Assembly: GCA_937901915.1 (NCBI GenBank)
Contig: CALGUD010000072.1
Span: 1 to 52,962, forward strand
Source: an uncultured Flavobacteriaceae bacterium
GTDB taxonomy: Bacteria; Bacteroidota; Bacteroidia; Flavobacteriales; Flavobacteriaceae
Direction: 5' to 3'
Length of the DNA stretch: 52,962 nt
Positions within the stretch are counted from its first letter, which is position 1. Every line of letters starts with the position of its first letter. The translations under genes and the position numbers were made by a program. The notes under the pieces are model-generated. The model was not told the origin of the DNA. It worked only from the letters and a program-made list of their open reading frames with translations, and did no database searches. Below, piece after piece: positions 7,855-16,786 of the stretch.

Positions 7855-9573
7855 ATGTTTGACATTTCTAATCTAAAGGCAAAAAAACTTGCCGAACTAC
7901 AGGAGATTGCTAAAGTTGCAGGGATCCAAAAATACAAATCGCTCAAAAAAGATGAGTTAGTTTATCAAATTTTGGATGTACAAGCGGCAAGCCCCGATGC
8001 TGTAAGCAAAAACACAGATACTCCTGAGACCGCTGAAAAAACTTCAAGCCCTCAAAAATCCAAGAGGTCAAGAATCCAGAAAAAAACAAATGAGAGTGTA
8101 AAATCACATTCAAGGAAAGACACCAAACCTTACAAAAAAGAGTCTCCTTTTAAAGATGATAACCCTTCCAGAGAAGATACATCATTCAATAAAGAAGACA
8201 AATCCTTTAATAAAGAAGAGGTAGTTTCCAATAGTAATGAGGATGCCGTTTCCGGAAATACAGACAAGCAAAGTTCTGAGCAAAAAAGCTCCAGATCTGA
8301 ACAACCGGAAAGAAAATCTGAAAATAAGGAACGTAAGGAATACAATCCCAAACCTCAATTCCAGCCAAAAAGAAATCAAAATCAGAATAATAACGTGAAG
8401 GATAAAGATAACTTTGATAAAGAAAAGAAAAATCGTTATCGGGATCCTGACTTTGAATTTGAAGGTATAGTAGAAAGTGAAGGCGTTCTTGATATTATGC
8501 AGGATGGTTATGGATTTTTGAGAAGTAGTGACTACAATTACCTTTCATCTCCAGATGACATTTACGTTTCTCAATCACAAATCCGGTTATTTGGTTTAAA
8601 AACTGGTGATACAGTAAAAGGATCGGTACGACCTCCTAAAGAAGGAGAAAAGTATTTTCCGCTTATTAAAGTATTTTTAATAAATGGTTTAGACCCTCAG
8701 GTAGTAAGAGACCGGGTATCATTTGAACACTTAACCCCTCTTTTCCCTCAGGAAAAATTTAAACTTGCAGAGAGACAAAGCACCATCTCAACCCGTATTG
8801 TCGATATATTTTCACCACTTGGAAAAGGGCAACGTGGTATGATAGTGTCACAGCCTAAAACGGGTAAAACGATGCTTTTAAAAGATGTTGCCAATGCTAT
8901 TGCGGCCAATCACCCAGAGGTTTATCAAATTATACTTTTAATTGATGAACGCCCCGAAGAGGTTACCGATATGCAACGTAGTGTAAGAGCAGAAGTTATT
9001 GCGTCAACTTTTGACGAACCTGCAGACAGGCATGTAAAAGTTGCAAATATTGTACTTGAAAAAGCAAAACGTTTAGTAGAATGCGGACATGATGTTGTTA
9101 TCTTATTGGATTCAATTACACGTTTGGCCAGGGCATATAACACCGTACAACCTGCATCCGGAAAAGTATTGAGTGGTGGTGTAGATGCGAATGCGCTTCA
9201 TAAGCCAAAACGTTTCTTTGGTGCAGCACGTAATATTGAAAATGGTGGCTCTCTAACCATCATCGCAACAGCACTTACCGAAACAGGCTCTAAAATGGAC
9301 GAGGTAATTTTTGAAGAATTTAAAGGCACCGGTAATATGGAGTTACAATTAGACAGACGTATTGCAAACCGCAGAATTTTCCCTGCTATAGACCTTATTT
9401 CTTCCTCTACACGTCGTGATGATATATTGCTTGACGAAAACACCATACAACGTATGTGGATCTTGCGTAAATATCTTGCCGACATGAATCCTGTTGAAGC
9501 AATGGAATTTATAGAATCCCGTATTAAACAAACAAAAAACAACGAAGAGTTTTTATTGACCATGAATCAGTAA
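7855..9573 (+). CDS. rho: Transcription termination factor Rho with long disordered insert
   Basis: A 572-residue hexameric RNA helicase that ends transcription. Residues 1-42 are the N-terminal helical Rho domain (LKAKKLAELQEIAKVAGI). Residues about 45-205 are a low-complexity insert rich in K, E, S, N and Q. The cold-shock RNA-binding domain follows (GVLDIMQDGYGFLRS near 213), then the RecA-type motor with Walker A SQPKTGKTML near 332 and R-P-E-E-V-T-D. E. coli Rho is about 420 residues, so the insert explains the extra length; such inserts are usual in Bacteroidota. A terminator hairpin follows at 9602. The start ATG lies directly before the Rho N-domain. Confidence 0.97.
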   Translation: MFDISNLKAKKLAELQEIAKVAGIQKYKSLKKDELVYQILDVQAASPDAVSKNTDTPETAEKTSSPQKSKRSRIQKKTNESVKSHSRKDTKPYKKESPFKDDNPSREDTSFNKEDKSFNKEEVVSNSNEDAVSGNTDKQSSEQKSSRSEQPERKSENKERKEYNPKPQFQPKRNQNQNNNVKDKDNFDKEKKNRYRDPDFEFEGIVESEGVLDIMQDGYGFLRSSDYNYLSSPDDIYVSQSQIRLFGLKTGDTVKGSVRPPKEGEKYFPLIKVFLINGLDPQVVRDRVSFEHLTPLFPQEKFKLAERQSTISTRIVDIFSPLGKGQRGMIVSQPKTGKTMLLKDVANAIAANHPEVYQIILLIDERPEEVTDMQRSVRAEVIASTFDEPADRHVKVANIVLEKAKRLVECGHDVVILLDSITRLARAYNTVQPASGKVLSGGVDANALHKPKRFFGAARNIENGGSLTIIATALTETGSKMDEVIFEEFKGTGNMELQLDRRIANRRIFPAIDLISSSTRRDDILLDENTIQRMWILRKYLADMNPVEAMEFIESRIKQTKNNEEFLLTMNQ

Positions 9574-9601
9574 TATTCATCTATAAGATATATTTAAAAA
9601 T

Positions 9602-9630
9602 CCTCTAGCTTCATAAGTTAGGGTTTTTTT
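9602..9630 (+). terminator. Intrinsic terminator of rho
   Basis: A stem of about 9 bp with one bulged base (CCT-TAGCTT against AAGTTAGGG, loop CATA), followed directly by seven T residues at 9624-9630. It lies 28 bp after the rho stop codon. Confidence 0.7.
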
Positions 9631-9692
9631 ATTATATTTATAACCTCGAATCTGACCAAAATGAAAATTAATTTTCTAACTCTTTCAGCTAT

Positions 9693-9950
9693 CTATTTGG
9701 TAGTGAGGGAATTAAAATCTGAAAATCCCGGGGATCTAATAATAAGTAATGCTTTCCCTAAAAATACACCAAGAATCCAACCAGCGAAACCCTTAAATAT
9801 TATAAATACTCCATTCCCGAATGATTTTTTATACAATCAAATCATTTGCTCCTTAGATTCACACAATAAGTTTTCTATTAAAAATATATCCAGGCTATTT
9901 CATTTTAAAATTATAAACAGTATACCTACTAAAAATAAGCTATTAACATA
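9693..9950 (-). pseudogene. Possible decayed small membrane-protein gene
   Basis: Read on the minus strand in one frame, this segment gives a protein-like sequence broken by two TGA stops: a hydrophobic start (SLFLVGILFIILK), a polar middle, and a glycine-rich hydrophobic end (FKGFAGWILGVFLGKALLII) before a TAG at 9693-9695. The regular hydrophobic/glycine pattern is more gene-like than the overlapping plus-strand frame. I do not recognise the family, and no intact start is visible. It could also be chance. Confidence 0.35.
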
Positions 9951-9960
9951 AATTTTAACC

Positions 9961-11436
9961 ATGAAAAAAGTAATTTTATTAAGTCTTTTTTGTCTCTATT
10001 TAACTGCATGTTCAAAAGATGAAGCATCCTTAACAACCGAACCCTCAAATGTAACACCAAACGTAAATGATACTGAGGAAAACGACGCCGATGCTGATGA
10101 TGATTATGAAACCCGCGATGACTGGACCGTGTTTGAACCAAGTGATGATTCGGTTATCATTTATGTAAGTAATTCACAAGGAAATGATGATAATGATGGT
10201 CTAAGTGAAGAAACCCCTGTTAAAACAATAACTACAGGAAAGAGCTTATTAAGAGATGGGTATCCTGACCATTTATTGCTAAAGAGGGGTGATCAATGGA
10301 CGGATGAACATTTGGGCAGTTTTTATTCCGGTAGAAGTATGACTGAGCCCATGCTTGTCTCTACATATGGTGAAGGCACCGAAAGACCTCTAATACGTGT
10401 TAACAAGAATTTTATAGATCATGGTGGTAGAGCACGTTCAAACATAGCATTCGTAGGACTTTCTATAATAGCTTACAAAATGGATCCTACTGATCCTGAT
10501 TTTGATGCCGCCACTGGTATACATCATATGCGTTTCGTAGGTGGCGGTGATAATATTTTAATTGAAGATTGTAGGTTACGTTTTATAGAGATTGTCGTTC
10601 AGAACTATGACGGACATGTATATAAAAATGTTACAATTCGAAGAAATATGATTTTAGACACCTACACATCTAACTCCTCTACTACTAATAATCCAAGACC
10701 TTCGGGATTGTATACTTCAGGTGGCGTAAAAAAATTAACTATTGAAGAAAATGTTTTTGACCACAATGGCTGGAACAAAGATGTAGAGGGTGCTGATGCC
10801 AACATGTATAACCATAATATATACATACAATACAGCAACTTATCTGAAGACATAACGCTAAGAAACAACATAATAACAAGAGCTTCAAGTCATGGAGTAC
10901 ATGGTCGCCCTGGGGGAATTTATGATAACAACCTTTTGGTTAACAATTCTATTGGTCTCCAAATGGGATACAAAGGCCATCCATTACCTCCGGGTTCATT
11001 TGCTTATGCTACCAATAATGTAATTTTAGATGGAAAACTCATGAATACCACTGATAGCAATTGGCCAAGGACTACAGCTGTTTGGGGGTTACCTTTAGAG
11101 GAATTAGGTGAAGGTGACGTTCAGGTAAAAAATAACATTGTAGCGCATAGAAAAGATGATGGTTCAAATGTGAGTATTGGAAAAAGTGAATTGGTAACTT
11201 ACGAAAACAATATCGTTTATAACTGGTATACCGGAAGTGGTATTGAAGAAACAGAAAATCCGGGCTGGCAAGATCCTGAAAGGGATGTGGCCAGTTACCA
11301 TGCTACTCTCGGAGGTGAAGCAAGCTTGGAAGGTTTTTTAGAAGTTGTCAGGGACAGGCCTTTGGGAACATGGAATGAATCATATACAGCTGGCGCAGTA
11401 AATGATTATATACGAGAAGGTTTTACTACTAATTAA
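9961..11436 (+). CDS. Surface-exposed right-handed beta-helix lipoprotein
   Basis: A 491-residue secreted protein. A type II signal peptide ends in LTAC with the lipidated cysteine at residue 17. The following S-K-D-E fits the Bacteroidota lipoprotein export signal (K then two acids), so it should face outward. An acidic linker runs to about residue 50. From about 60 the start IIYVSNSQGNDDNDG and many short N-rich rungs (DNILIEDCRL, YKNVTIRRNMI, LTIEENVF, ITLRNNII) are typical of parallel beta-helix proteins such as pectate lyase or chondroitinase-B relatives. Polysaccharide binding or cleavage is an inference; no catalytic triad was assigned. No SusC/SusD genes are adjacent, so this is not a visible polysaccharide utilisation locus. 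The gene stands alone between non-coding stretches. Confidence 0.8.
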   Translation: MKKVILLSLFCLYLTACSKDEASLTTEPSNVTPNVNDTEENDADADDDYETRDDWTVFEPSDDSVIIYVSNSQGNDDNDGLSEETPVKTITTGKSLLRDGYPDHLLLKRGDQWTDEHLGSFYSGRSMTEPMLVSTYGEGTERPLIRVNKNFIDHGGRARSNIAFVGLSIIAYKMDPTDPDFDAATGIHHMRFVGGGDNILIEDCRLRFIEIVVQNYDGHVYKNVTIRRNMILDTYTSNSSTTNNPRPSGLYTSGGVKKLTIEENVFDHNGWNKDVEGADANMYNHNIYIQYSNLSEDITLRNNIITRASSHGVHGRPGGIYDNNLLVNNSIGLQMGYKGHPLPPGSFAYATNNVILDGKLMNTTDSNWPRTTAVWGLPLEELGEGDVQVKNNIVAHRKDDGSNVSIGKSELVTYENNIVYNWYTGSGIEETENPGWQDPERDVASYHATLGGEASLEGFLEVVRDRPLGTWNESYTAGAVNDYIREGFTTN

Positions 11437-11897
11437 TTTCACGCAATAATAGAATAATTTACATTCTCAGGGCATTAGAACTGCAAGCATATAAATACAT
11501 CCTTTATTACCATAACTACCTCTAATAAATTTTTATTAGAGGTAGTTTTATAATACGAACGTGACCCCGATATAAACTTTGGTAATTAGTACTATATTAA
11601 AATCTCAATATTTTCATAAGTTATATTTTCTCAATATTTTATTATTGTAAATAATCATGAATCTTAGATTTCTTCAGAACTTATTAAATTTTTGCTAAAA
11701 AAAATGCCATACTGCTTAAAAAGACAGATTATTTATTGGGATTGATATGGTTACCTAAATCGAACTGACATAAATACTAAATACAGCTCATCATGCCTTA
11801 AATTGTTCTTTGATTATTAACAGCGTTAATTATTATGTTTTATAAGTTCAATTATTTACTCATTTATTTCGTACTTATCGGTTAAAACCTCGATAAA
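11437..11897. other. Gene-free stretch between beta-helix lipoprotein and MscS genes
   Basis: This 461-bp region is AT-rich. It contains the terminator at 11514-11547 and a direct repeat of TCTCAATATTTT (about 11602-11643). No open frame with protein-like composition was seen on either strand, and no clear promoter consensus was found before the MscS gene. Confidence 0.5.
11514..11547. terminator. Bidirectional intrinsic terminator
   Basis: A near-perfect 16-bp inverted repeat (AACTACCTCTAATAAA and its complement) with a minimal loop, followed by TTTATAAT. It lies about 78 bp after the beta-helix lipoprotein stop codon. Confidence 0.75.
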
Positions 11898-12854
11898 ATG
11901 AAAAGACTTAAAAAATTCACAACCCCTATCTTTATTTTTTTAATAGCTACCTTTTTACGTTATGGTGTACCTTATTTAGATTTTGTTCCGGAACAACTGG
12001 AATATACTCTTCAAATAATTGCATCCGTTTTACTTGCTATTAGCATCACGTGGGGTATAATAGCCACCATAAAAATCGTTAAAAGTGAGTATCTGGAGAA
12101 TTTTGATATGGAAGGCAAAAACAATCTCCGTGCACGAAAAATCTATACACAGTTTAATATTTTAGAGAGAGTTGTCATTTTTATAATTATTGTTGTGGCC
12201 ACTGCCATTACATTAATGACATTTGAAGCTGTTCGCGAAATAGGGGTAAGTATCTTTGCCTCTGCAGGTATTGCAGGTATAATTATTGGTTTTGCTGCTC
12301 AAAAAGCTTTAGGGACACTTTTAGCCGGTTTACAAATAGCCATTTCCCAACCCATAAGACTGGATGACGTTTTAGTTGTTGAAGGCGAATGGGGGCGTGT
12401 AGAAGAAATAACACTTACTTATGTAGTGGTGCGCATATGGGATGAACGAAGACTCATTCTCCCTACAACCTATTTTATAGAAAAACCATTCCAAAACTGG
12501 ACCAAAACAACTTCAGAAATTCTCGGCACTGTATTTCTGTATACCGATTATAATATAGATTTTGATTCCTTAAGAGATGAACTTACACGCCTACTTGAAA
12601 ATAACGAATTGTGGGATAAAAAAGTAAATAACATACAGGTTACCGATTCTAAAGAAAATTATGTTGAAATACGGGCCCTTATGGGTGCCAGAAATTCTTC
12701 TGAAGCTTGGTCATTGCGGGTATATGTACGTGAAAACTTAATTAAATATATTCAAAAAAATTATCCCGACAGCTTTGTAAAAACACGTATTTTTATGCAA
12801 AATACTTCTTCTCCTTATAAAATACCTGAGCATGCCGAAGCAACCAATGACTGA
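11898..12854 (+). CDS. Small-conductance mechanosensitive channel (MscS family)
   Basis: A 318-residue inner-membrane channel for osmotic protection. Hydrophobic helices lie near residues 10-25, 35-60, 90-110 and 115-150. The pore-lining TM3 has the glycine/alanine pattern VSIFASAGIAGIIIGFAAQK. The conserved beta domain follows, with LDDVLVVEGEWGRVEEI, then R-x-x-x-L-P-T-T-Y and NWTK. The C-terminal mixed domain is shorter than in large MscS paralogues. It is monocistronic as far as the sequence shows. Confidence 0.93.
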   Translation: MKRLKKFTTPIFIFLIATFLRYGVPYLDFVPEQLEYTLQIIASVLLAISITWGIIATIKIVKSEYLENFDMEGKNNLRARKIYTQFNILERVVIFIIIVVATAITLMTFEAVREIGVSIFASAGIAGIIIGFAAQKALGTLLAGLQIAISQPIRLDDVLVVEGEWGRVEEITLTYVVVRIWDERRLILPTTYFIEKPFQNWTKTTSEILGTVFLYTDYNIDFDSLRDELTRLLENNELWDKKVNNIQVTDSKENYVEIRALMGARNSSEAWSLRVYVRENLIKYIQKNYPDSFVKTRIFMQNTSSPYKIPEHAEATND

Positions 12855-13001
12855 ATTTTAACCCCATAGATATAATTGAATAAGAATTTTCTGTTTTAAA
12901 TCGATTAATATTGAGTCCACATTAAATAGCTACAATCTATAGTAAAAACAGCTAAAAAGATAATCTCTATCATAAAAAGCCCTCTTTCCTTATGTATTTG
13001 T

Positions 13002-13009
13002 TAAATTTG
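13002..13009 (+). promoter_or_regulatory. Candidate -7 promoter box for proC-proB
   Basis: TAAATTTG matches TAnnTTTG exactly, 39 bp upstream of the proC ATG. No clear -33 element was seen. Confidence 0.4.
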
Positions 13010-13047
13010 CAGTCTAGCAAAACAAAATTATAAACCAAACAAAACAA

Positions 13048-13854
13048 ATGAGAGTATTAGTTATTGGAGGAGGAAATATGGGCTTTACCTATGCCCAGGG
13101 TATGTCGAAGTCAGAACTTTTAGGAAATAACAAATTAATGATTTTAGACAGTTCTGCTGAAAAAATTGAAGAGCTTAAAAAAAATTCAGCTTTCGAAGCT
13201 TCCGATCGTATGGAAGATTGCTTGCCAAAAGCAAACTTGGTTTTCATTGCTGTAAAGCCTTATCACAGTACAGAACTGTTTAAAAAAATGAAACCCCTGG
13301 TAAATCCCGGGCAAATTATTATTTCAATAATGGCCGGTGTTACTATCGAAACTATGCAGGAAGGTCTTGGAATACAAAAAGTTGTAAGAGCAATGCCTAA
13401 CCTGCCTGCATTTGTAGGTAAAGGGATGACCTCATATACCTCTTCAAACGAAGTTTCAGAATCTGAACTCAAAAATGTACAAACACTTTTAAATACAACC
13501 GGCAAATCATTACTGGTAGAAAATGAAAACTATATTGATGCTTCAACCGGAATTTCCGGAAGTGGGCCTGCATATGTATTCTATTTTATGGAGAGTATGA
13601 TGGAAGCAGCATCAAAAATGGGATTCTCAGATCAAGAGTCAAGAATGTTAGTAAGTCAGACATTTGAAGGAGCCGTAGAAATTTTCAGTCAATCAGATAT
13701 TACACCCAAAGAATGGATGGACAGAGTAGCTTCTAAAGGCGGGACCACCCGTGCAGCTTTAGATTCAATGGAAAATAATAATGTAAAGGAACTCATTAAG
13801 GAAGCCGCATTTGCAGCTTATCACAGAGCAGTTGAATTAGGTAAAGAAAAATAA
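13048..13854 (+). CDS. proC: Pyrroline-5-carboxylate reductase
   Basis: A 268-residue NAD(P)H-dependent enzyme for the last step of proline synthesis. The Rossmann loop GGGNMG is at residues 7-12. The central A-V-K-P-Y and M-A-G-V-T-I-E blocks, and the C-terminal signature region GISGSGPAYVFYFMESM with SKGGTTRAALDSME, are all present. Length is normal. The proB start lies 6 bp after the stop, so the two genes form a proC-proB operon. proA is not in this window next to them. Confidence 0.96.
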   Translation: MRVLVIGGGNMGFTYAQGMSKSELLGNNKLMILDSSAEKIEELKKNSAFEASDRMEDCLPKANLVFIAVKPYHSTELFKKMKPLVNPGQIIISIMAGVTIETMQEGLGIQKVVRAMPNLPAFVGKGMTSYTSSNEVSESELKNVQTLLNTTGKSLLVENENYIDASTGISGSGPAYVFYFMESMMEAASKMGFSDQESRMLVSQTFEGAVEIFSQSDITPKEWMDRVASKGGTTRAALDSMENNNVKELIKEAAFAAYHRAVELGKEK

Positions 13855-13860
13855 AACCTC

Positions 13861-14637
13861 ATGCAAAAACACGAACAAAGAATTGTAATTAAAGTTGGCA
13901 CCAACGTAATGACCAACAAAGATAACAGAATAGTAAGGCCTATAATGAGAAGGTTAGTAGAACAAATAGCCGAACTCTATGAACGGAATATTATTTGTGT
14001 ATTGGTCTCTTCAGGATCCGTAAGCGCAGGTAAGGAAGTGCTGGGCGAAAGCCATATTAAAGATAAAGCCACACGACGCCAGGTGTTTTCAGCAATTGGA
14101 CAACCACGTATTATGCGTGTTTATTATAACTTTTTTCATGACTTGGGTATGAGCTGCGCCCAGGTATTAGCCACAAAAAATGATTTTAATCCCGGAATGC
14201 ATCGTGAAAATATGATTAATTGCTATGAAGGCTTACTTTCTGAGGGCATAATCCCTATAGCCAATGAAGATGATGCTGTTTCTGTTACTAAGTCTATGTT
14301 TTCTGACAATGACGAATTGGCCAGTTTAATAGCAGAATTAATAAAAGCTGATAAATTCATTATTTTGACTGATACTGACGGCTTATTTACCGGAGATCCT
14401 GAAGATGAACATACGCGGGTAATTAAGGATGTAAAAGTAGACCAGGATGTTGAAAAATATATTCAGGAAGATCAAAAAGGCGAAGCCGAAGGCCGTGGAG
14501 GTATGGCTTCTAAATTAAAAATTGCAAAACAAACAGCAGCAAAAGGTATTCCTACATTTATAGCAAACGGAAAACAACCCAATGTAATTATAGACATTGT
14601 TGACGGGAAAAGTATAGGAACAAGAGTAAGTAAATAA
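13861..14637 (+). CDS. proB: Glutamate 5-kinase, without PUA domain
   Basis: A 258-residue amino-acid kinase that phosphorylates glutamate to glutamyl-5-phosphate, the first step of proline synthesis. It shows VIKVGTNVM at the N-terminus, the SSGSVSAGK loop, the N-E-D-D-A-V and F-S-D-N-D-E-L-A substrate region, T-D-T-D-G-L-F and GRGGMASKL near 215. It stops after the kinase domain, so the C-terminal PUA domain found in E. coli ProB is absent; short forms occur naturally. It forms an operon with proC and ends at a strong terminator shared with convergent rpsT. Confidence 0.95.
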   Translation: MQKHEQRIVIKVGTNVMTNKDNRIVRPIMRRLVEQIAELYERNIICVLVSSGSVSAGKEVLGESHIKDKATRRQVFSAIGQPRIMRVYYNFFHDLGMSCAQVLATKNDFNPGMHRENMINCYEGLLSEGIIPIANEDDAVSVTKSMFSDNDELASLIAELIKADKFIILTDTDGLFTGDPEDEHTRVIKDVKVDQDVEKYIQEDQKGEAEGRGGMASKLKIAKQTAAKGIPTFIANGKQPNVIIDIVDGKSIGTRVSK

Positions 14638-14648
14638 AAAATAACATT

Positions 14649-14686
14649 ATGCAAAAAAGCCACGTTTTCACGTGGCTTTTTTGCAT
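14649..14686. terminator. Bidirectional terminator between proB and rpsT
   Basis: A 17-bp perfect inverted repeat (core GCCACGT/ACGTGGC, loop TTTC), flanked by six A on one side and six T on the other, so it works in both directions. It lies between convergent proB and rpsT. Confidence 0.92.
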
Positions 14687-14714
14687 ATATACTCTGTGTT
14701 TGCTTTGTAAATAA

Positions 14715-14966
14715 TTATAAAGCAGCGATATTCTTCATTAAACCTGATTTTAAATTAGCCGCTTTGTTAGCATGTATAACATTCTTTTTAGCTAATTTGT
14801 CAATCATAGAAATAACTGTTGGCAATAAAGTTTCAGCTTCTTTTTTATCTTCTGTACCACGCAACTTCTTAATAGCATTACGTACAGTTTTATGCTGATA
14901 TTTATTTCTTAAACGCACTGCCCCATTTCTTCTGATTCTCTTTAATGCCGACTTATGATTTGCCAT
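14715..14966 (-). CDS. rpsT: 30S ribosomal protein S20
   Basis: An 83-residue, highly basic helical protein that binds 16S rRNA early in 30S assembly. It begins MANHKSALKRIRRNGAVRLR and ends in an alanine/lysine-rich HANKAANLKSGLMKNI, both typical of bS20. Length is usual. It lies downstream of proS and tRNA-Glu on the same strand. Confidence 0.97.
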   Translation of the reverse strand: MANHKSALKRIRRNGAVRLRNKYQHKTVRNAIKKLRGTEDKKEAETLLPTVISMIDKLAKKNVIHANKAANLKSGLMKNIAAL

Positions 14967-15055
14967 TTGTTATCATTTTTTTGTTATAGAAGCAGAATTT
15001 TATTTTCTACATTCCAAATTCGTAATTTTTATTTTTCAATTAGTATTGAATCCTG

Positions 15056-15127
15056 TAGCCCGTAGGGGAATCGAACCCCTGTTACCAGGATGAAAACCTG
15101 GCGTCCTAACCCCTAGACGAACGGGCC
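15056..15127 (-). tRNA. tRNA-Glu (anticodon TTC)
   Basis: A 72-nt cloverleaf on the minus strand. The acceptor stem GGCCCGT pairs with ACGGGCT (G-U at the first pair). The anticodon stem CCAGG/CCTGG encloses TTTTCAT with anticodon TTC. The T arm is AGGGG-TTCGATT-CCCCT. The discriminator is A. CCA is not encoded and must be added after transcription. It lies between proS and rpsT. Confidence 0.97.
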
Positions 15128-15213
15128 AAAGGTTTGCATAAATGCGGATGCAAAAATACAACTATTTTTATATGATGCAATAGTTAGATTTATTTTTTTT
15201 CAAATCTTATTAA

Positions 15214-16689
15214 TTAGTATGCTTTTGCAAATAAAACCCTTCCTTTGGATGGCTTACCACTATACATACAAACGCCCACTTCTTCACTAAAATCAATAGG
15301 TATACAACGAATTGTAGCTTTTGTTAATTCTTTTACTTTCTCTTCGGTTTCGGCGGTACCGTCCCAATGAGCTGAAAAGAAACCCCCTTTTGTTTCAAGT
15401 AATTCTTTAAATTCATCAAAAGAATCAACTTTGGTAATATGAGATTCCCTGAAATTCAAAGCCTTTTTATAAATATTAGACTGGATCTCGTCTAAGAGTT
15501 TTTCAATCTTAGCAATAACTTCTTTTCCTGCTACTGTTTCTTTTTCTAAAGTATCCCGTCTTGCAACCTCAAAAGTATCATTTTCTATATCGCGTTGTCC
15601 AACAGCCAACCGTACAGGAACTCCTTTTAATTCATACTCATTAAATTTCCAGCCCGGCTTATAAGTATCCCTGTCATCATATTTTACAGAAATTCCTCTT
15701 GTCTTTAATTCTTTTATTAAAGGTGCCACTCTGTCGGATATAACATTCAATTGTTCCTCACCCTTATAAATAGGCACAATAACTACTTGTATTGGTGCTA
15801 ACTTAGGAGGTAACACCAAACCGTTATCATCACTATGGGTCATTACCAGCGCTCCCATTAACCGGGTAGAAACACCCCATGATGTTGCCCATACAAAATC
15901 CTGCTTTCCTTCTTTATTTACAAACTTAACATCAAAAGCTTTAGCGAAGTTTTGTCCCAAAAAGTGAGAGGTTCCGGCCTGAAGTGCTTTCCCGTCCTGC
16001 ATCAACGCTTCGATGCAATAGGTTTCAATTGCACCGGCAAAACGTTCACTCTCTGTTTTTACACCTTTTATTACAGGAACGGCCATAAAGTTTTCAGCAA
16101 AATCGGCATACACATTCATCATTTGTTCTGCCTCCGCAATTGCTTCTGCTTTTGTAGCATGTGCCGTATGTCCCTCCTGCCATAAAAACTCGGTAGTACG
16201 CAAAAATAAACGTGTACGCATTTCCCATCGCACTACATTGGCCCATTGGTTTACCAATATTGGTAAATCCCTGTATGACTGTATCCATTTTCTGTAGGTA
16301 TCCCATATGATGGTTTCAGAAGTAGGCCTAACAATAAGTTCCTCTTCCAGTTTAGCATCCGGATCCACAATAATTCCACTTCCATCTTCAGCATTCTTCA
16401 ATCTATAGTGGGTTACTACTGCACATTCTTTAGCAAACCCCTCAACATGGGCAGCTTCTTTACTTAGATATGATTTTGGAATAAAGAGCGGGAAATAAGC
16501 ATTTTCATGGCCCGTATCTTTAAACATTCTGTCTAACTCAGCCTGCATCTTTTCCCATATAGCATAACCATACGGTTTAATCACCATACACCCTCTTACA
16601 CCCGAGTTTTCGGCTAAATCGGCTTTTACCACCAATTCATTATACCATTTTGAATAATCTTCGTCTCTCCTGGTTAAACTTTTGCTCAT
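15214..16689 (-). CDS. proS: Prolyl-tRNA synthetase, archaeal/eukaryal type
   Basis: A 491-residue class II synthetase that charges tRNA-Pro. The short length, the N-terminal YSKWYNELVVKADLAENSGV and the absence of the bacterial-type editing insertion place it in the archaeal-like ProRS group, which is normal in Bacteroidota. Class II motifs are visible: motif 2 around R-T-T-E-F-L-W-Q-E-G-H-T-A-H and the L-Q-A-G-T-S-H-F-L-G block. The C-terminus ends in the ProS-specific zinc-like domain (CIPIDF to GRVLFAKAY). tRNA-Glu and rpsT lie downstream on the same strand. Confidence 0.97.
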   Translation of the reverse strand: MSKSLTRRDEDYSKWYNELVVKADLAENSGVRGCMVIKPYGYAIWEKMQAELDRMFKDTGHENAYFPLFIPKSYLSKEAAHVEGFAKECAVVTHYRLKNAEDGSGIIVDPDAKLEEELIVRPTSETIIWDTYRKWIQSYRDLPILVNQWANVVRWEMRTRLFLRTTEFLWQEGHTAHATKAEAIAEAEQMMNVYADFAENFMAVPVIKGVKTESERFAGAIETYCIEALMQDGKALQAGTSHFLGQNFAKAFDVKFVNKEGKQDFVWATSWGVSTRLMGALVMTHSDDNGLVLPPKLAPIQVVIVPIYKGEEQLNVISDRVAPLIKELKTRGISVKYDDRDTYKPGWKFNEYELKGVPVRLAVGQRDIENDTFEVARRDTLEKETVAGKEVIAKIEKLLDEIQSNIYKKALNFRESHITKVDSFDEFKELLETKGGFFSAHWDGTAETEEKVKELTKATIRCIPIDFSEEVGVCMYSGKPSKGRVLFAKAY

Positions 16690-16753
16690 TTTCTGTAGTT
16701 TGGCACAAATGTTGTGATTTAGTTAATTAACTAAATAGTTTGGCAAAACTAAT

Positions 16754-16761
16754 TATTTTTG
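16754..16761 (+). promoter_or_regulatory. Candidate -7 promoter box for the aromatic-rich lipoprotein gene
   Basis: TATTTTTG matches TAnnTTTG exactly and ends 25 bp before the ATG at 16787. It lies in the divergent interval with proS, near an AGTTAATTAACT palindrome at about 16721-16732. Confidence 0.4.
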
Positions 16762-16786
16762 TTATGTTCAACAATAAAAATAAGCA

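Larger units (their letters stand above)
9574..9960. other. Gene-poor stretch between rho and the beta-helix lipoprotein
   Basis: This 387-bp gap holds the rho terminator and, on the minus strand, what looks like a decayed membrane-protein gene (listed separately). A 96-codon plus-strand frame (9661-9951) has no recognisable composition and is rejected. The remainder is AT-rich with no further structure noticed. Confidence 0.6.

Noticed and set aside
9661..9951. A 96-codon plus-strand frame between rho and the beta-helix gene
   Set aside because: The translation has no protein-like pattern, and the opposite strand of the same segment looks more like a decayed gene.
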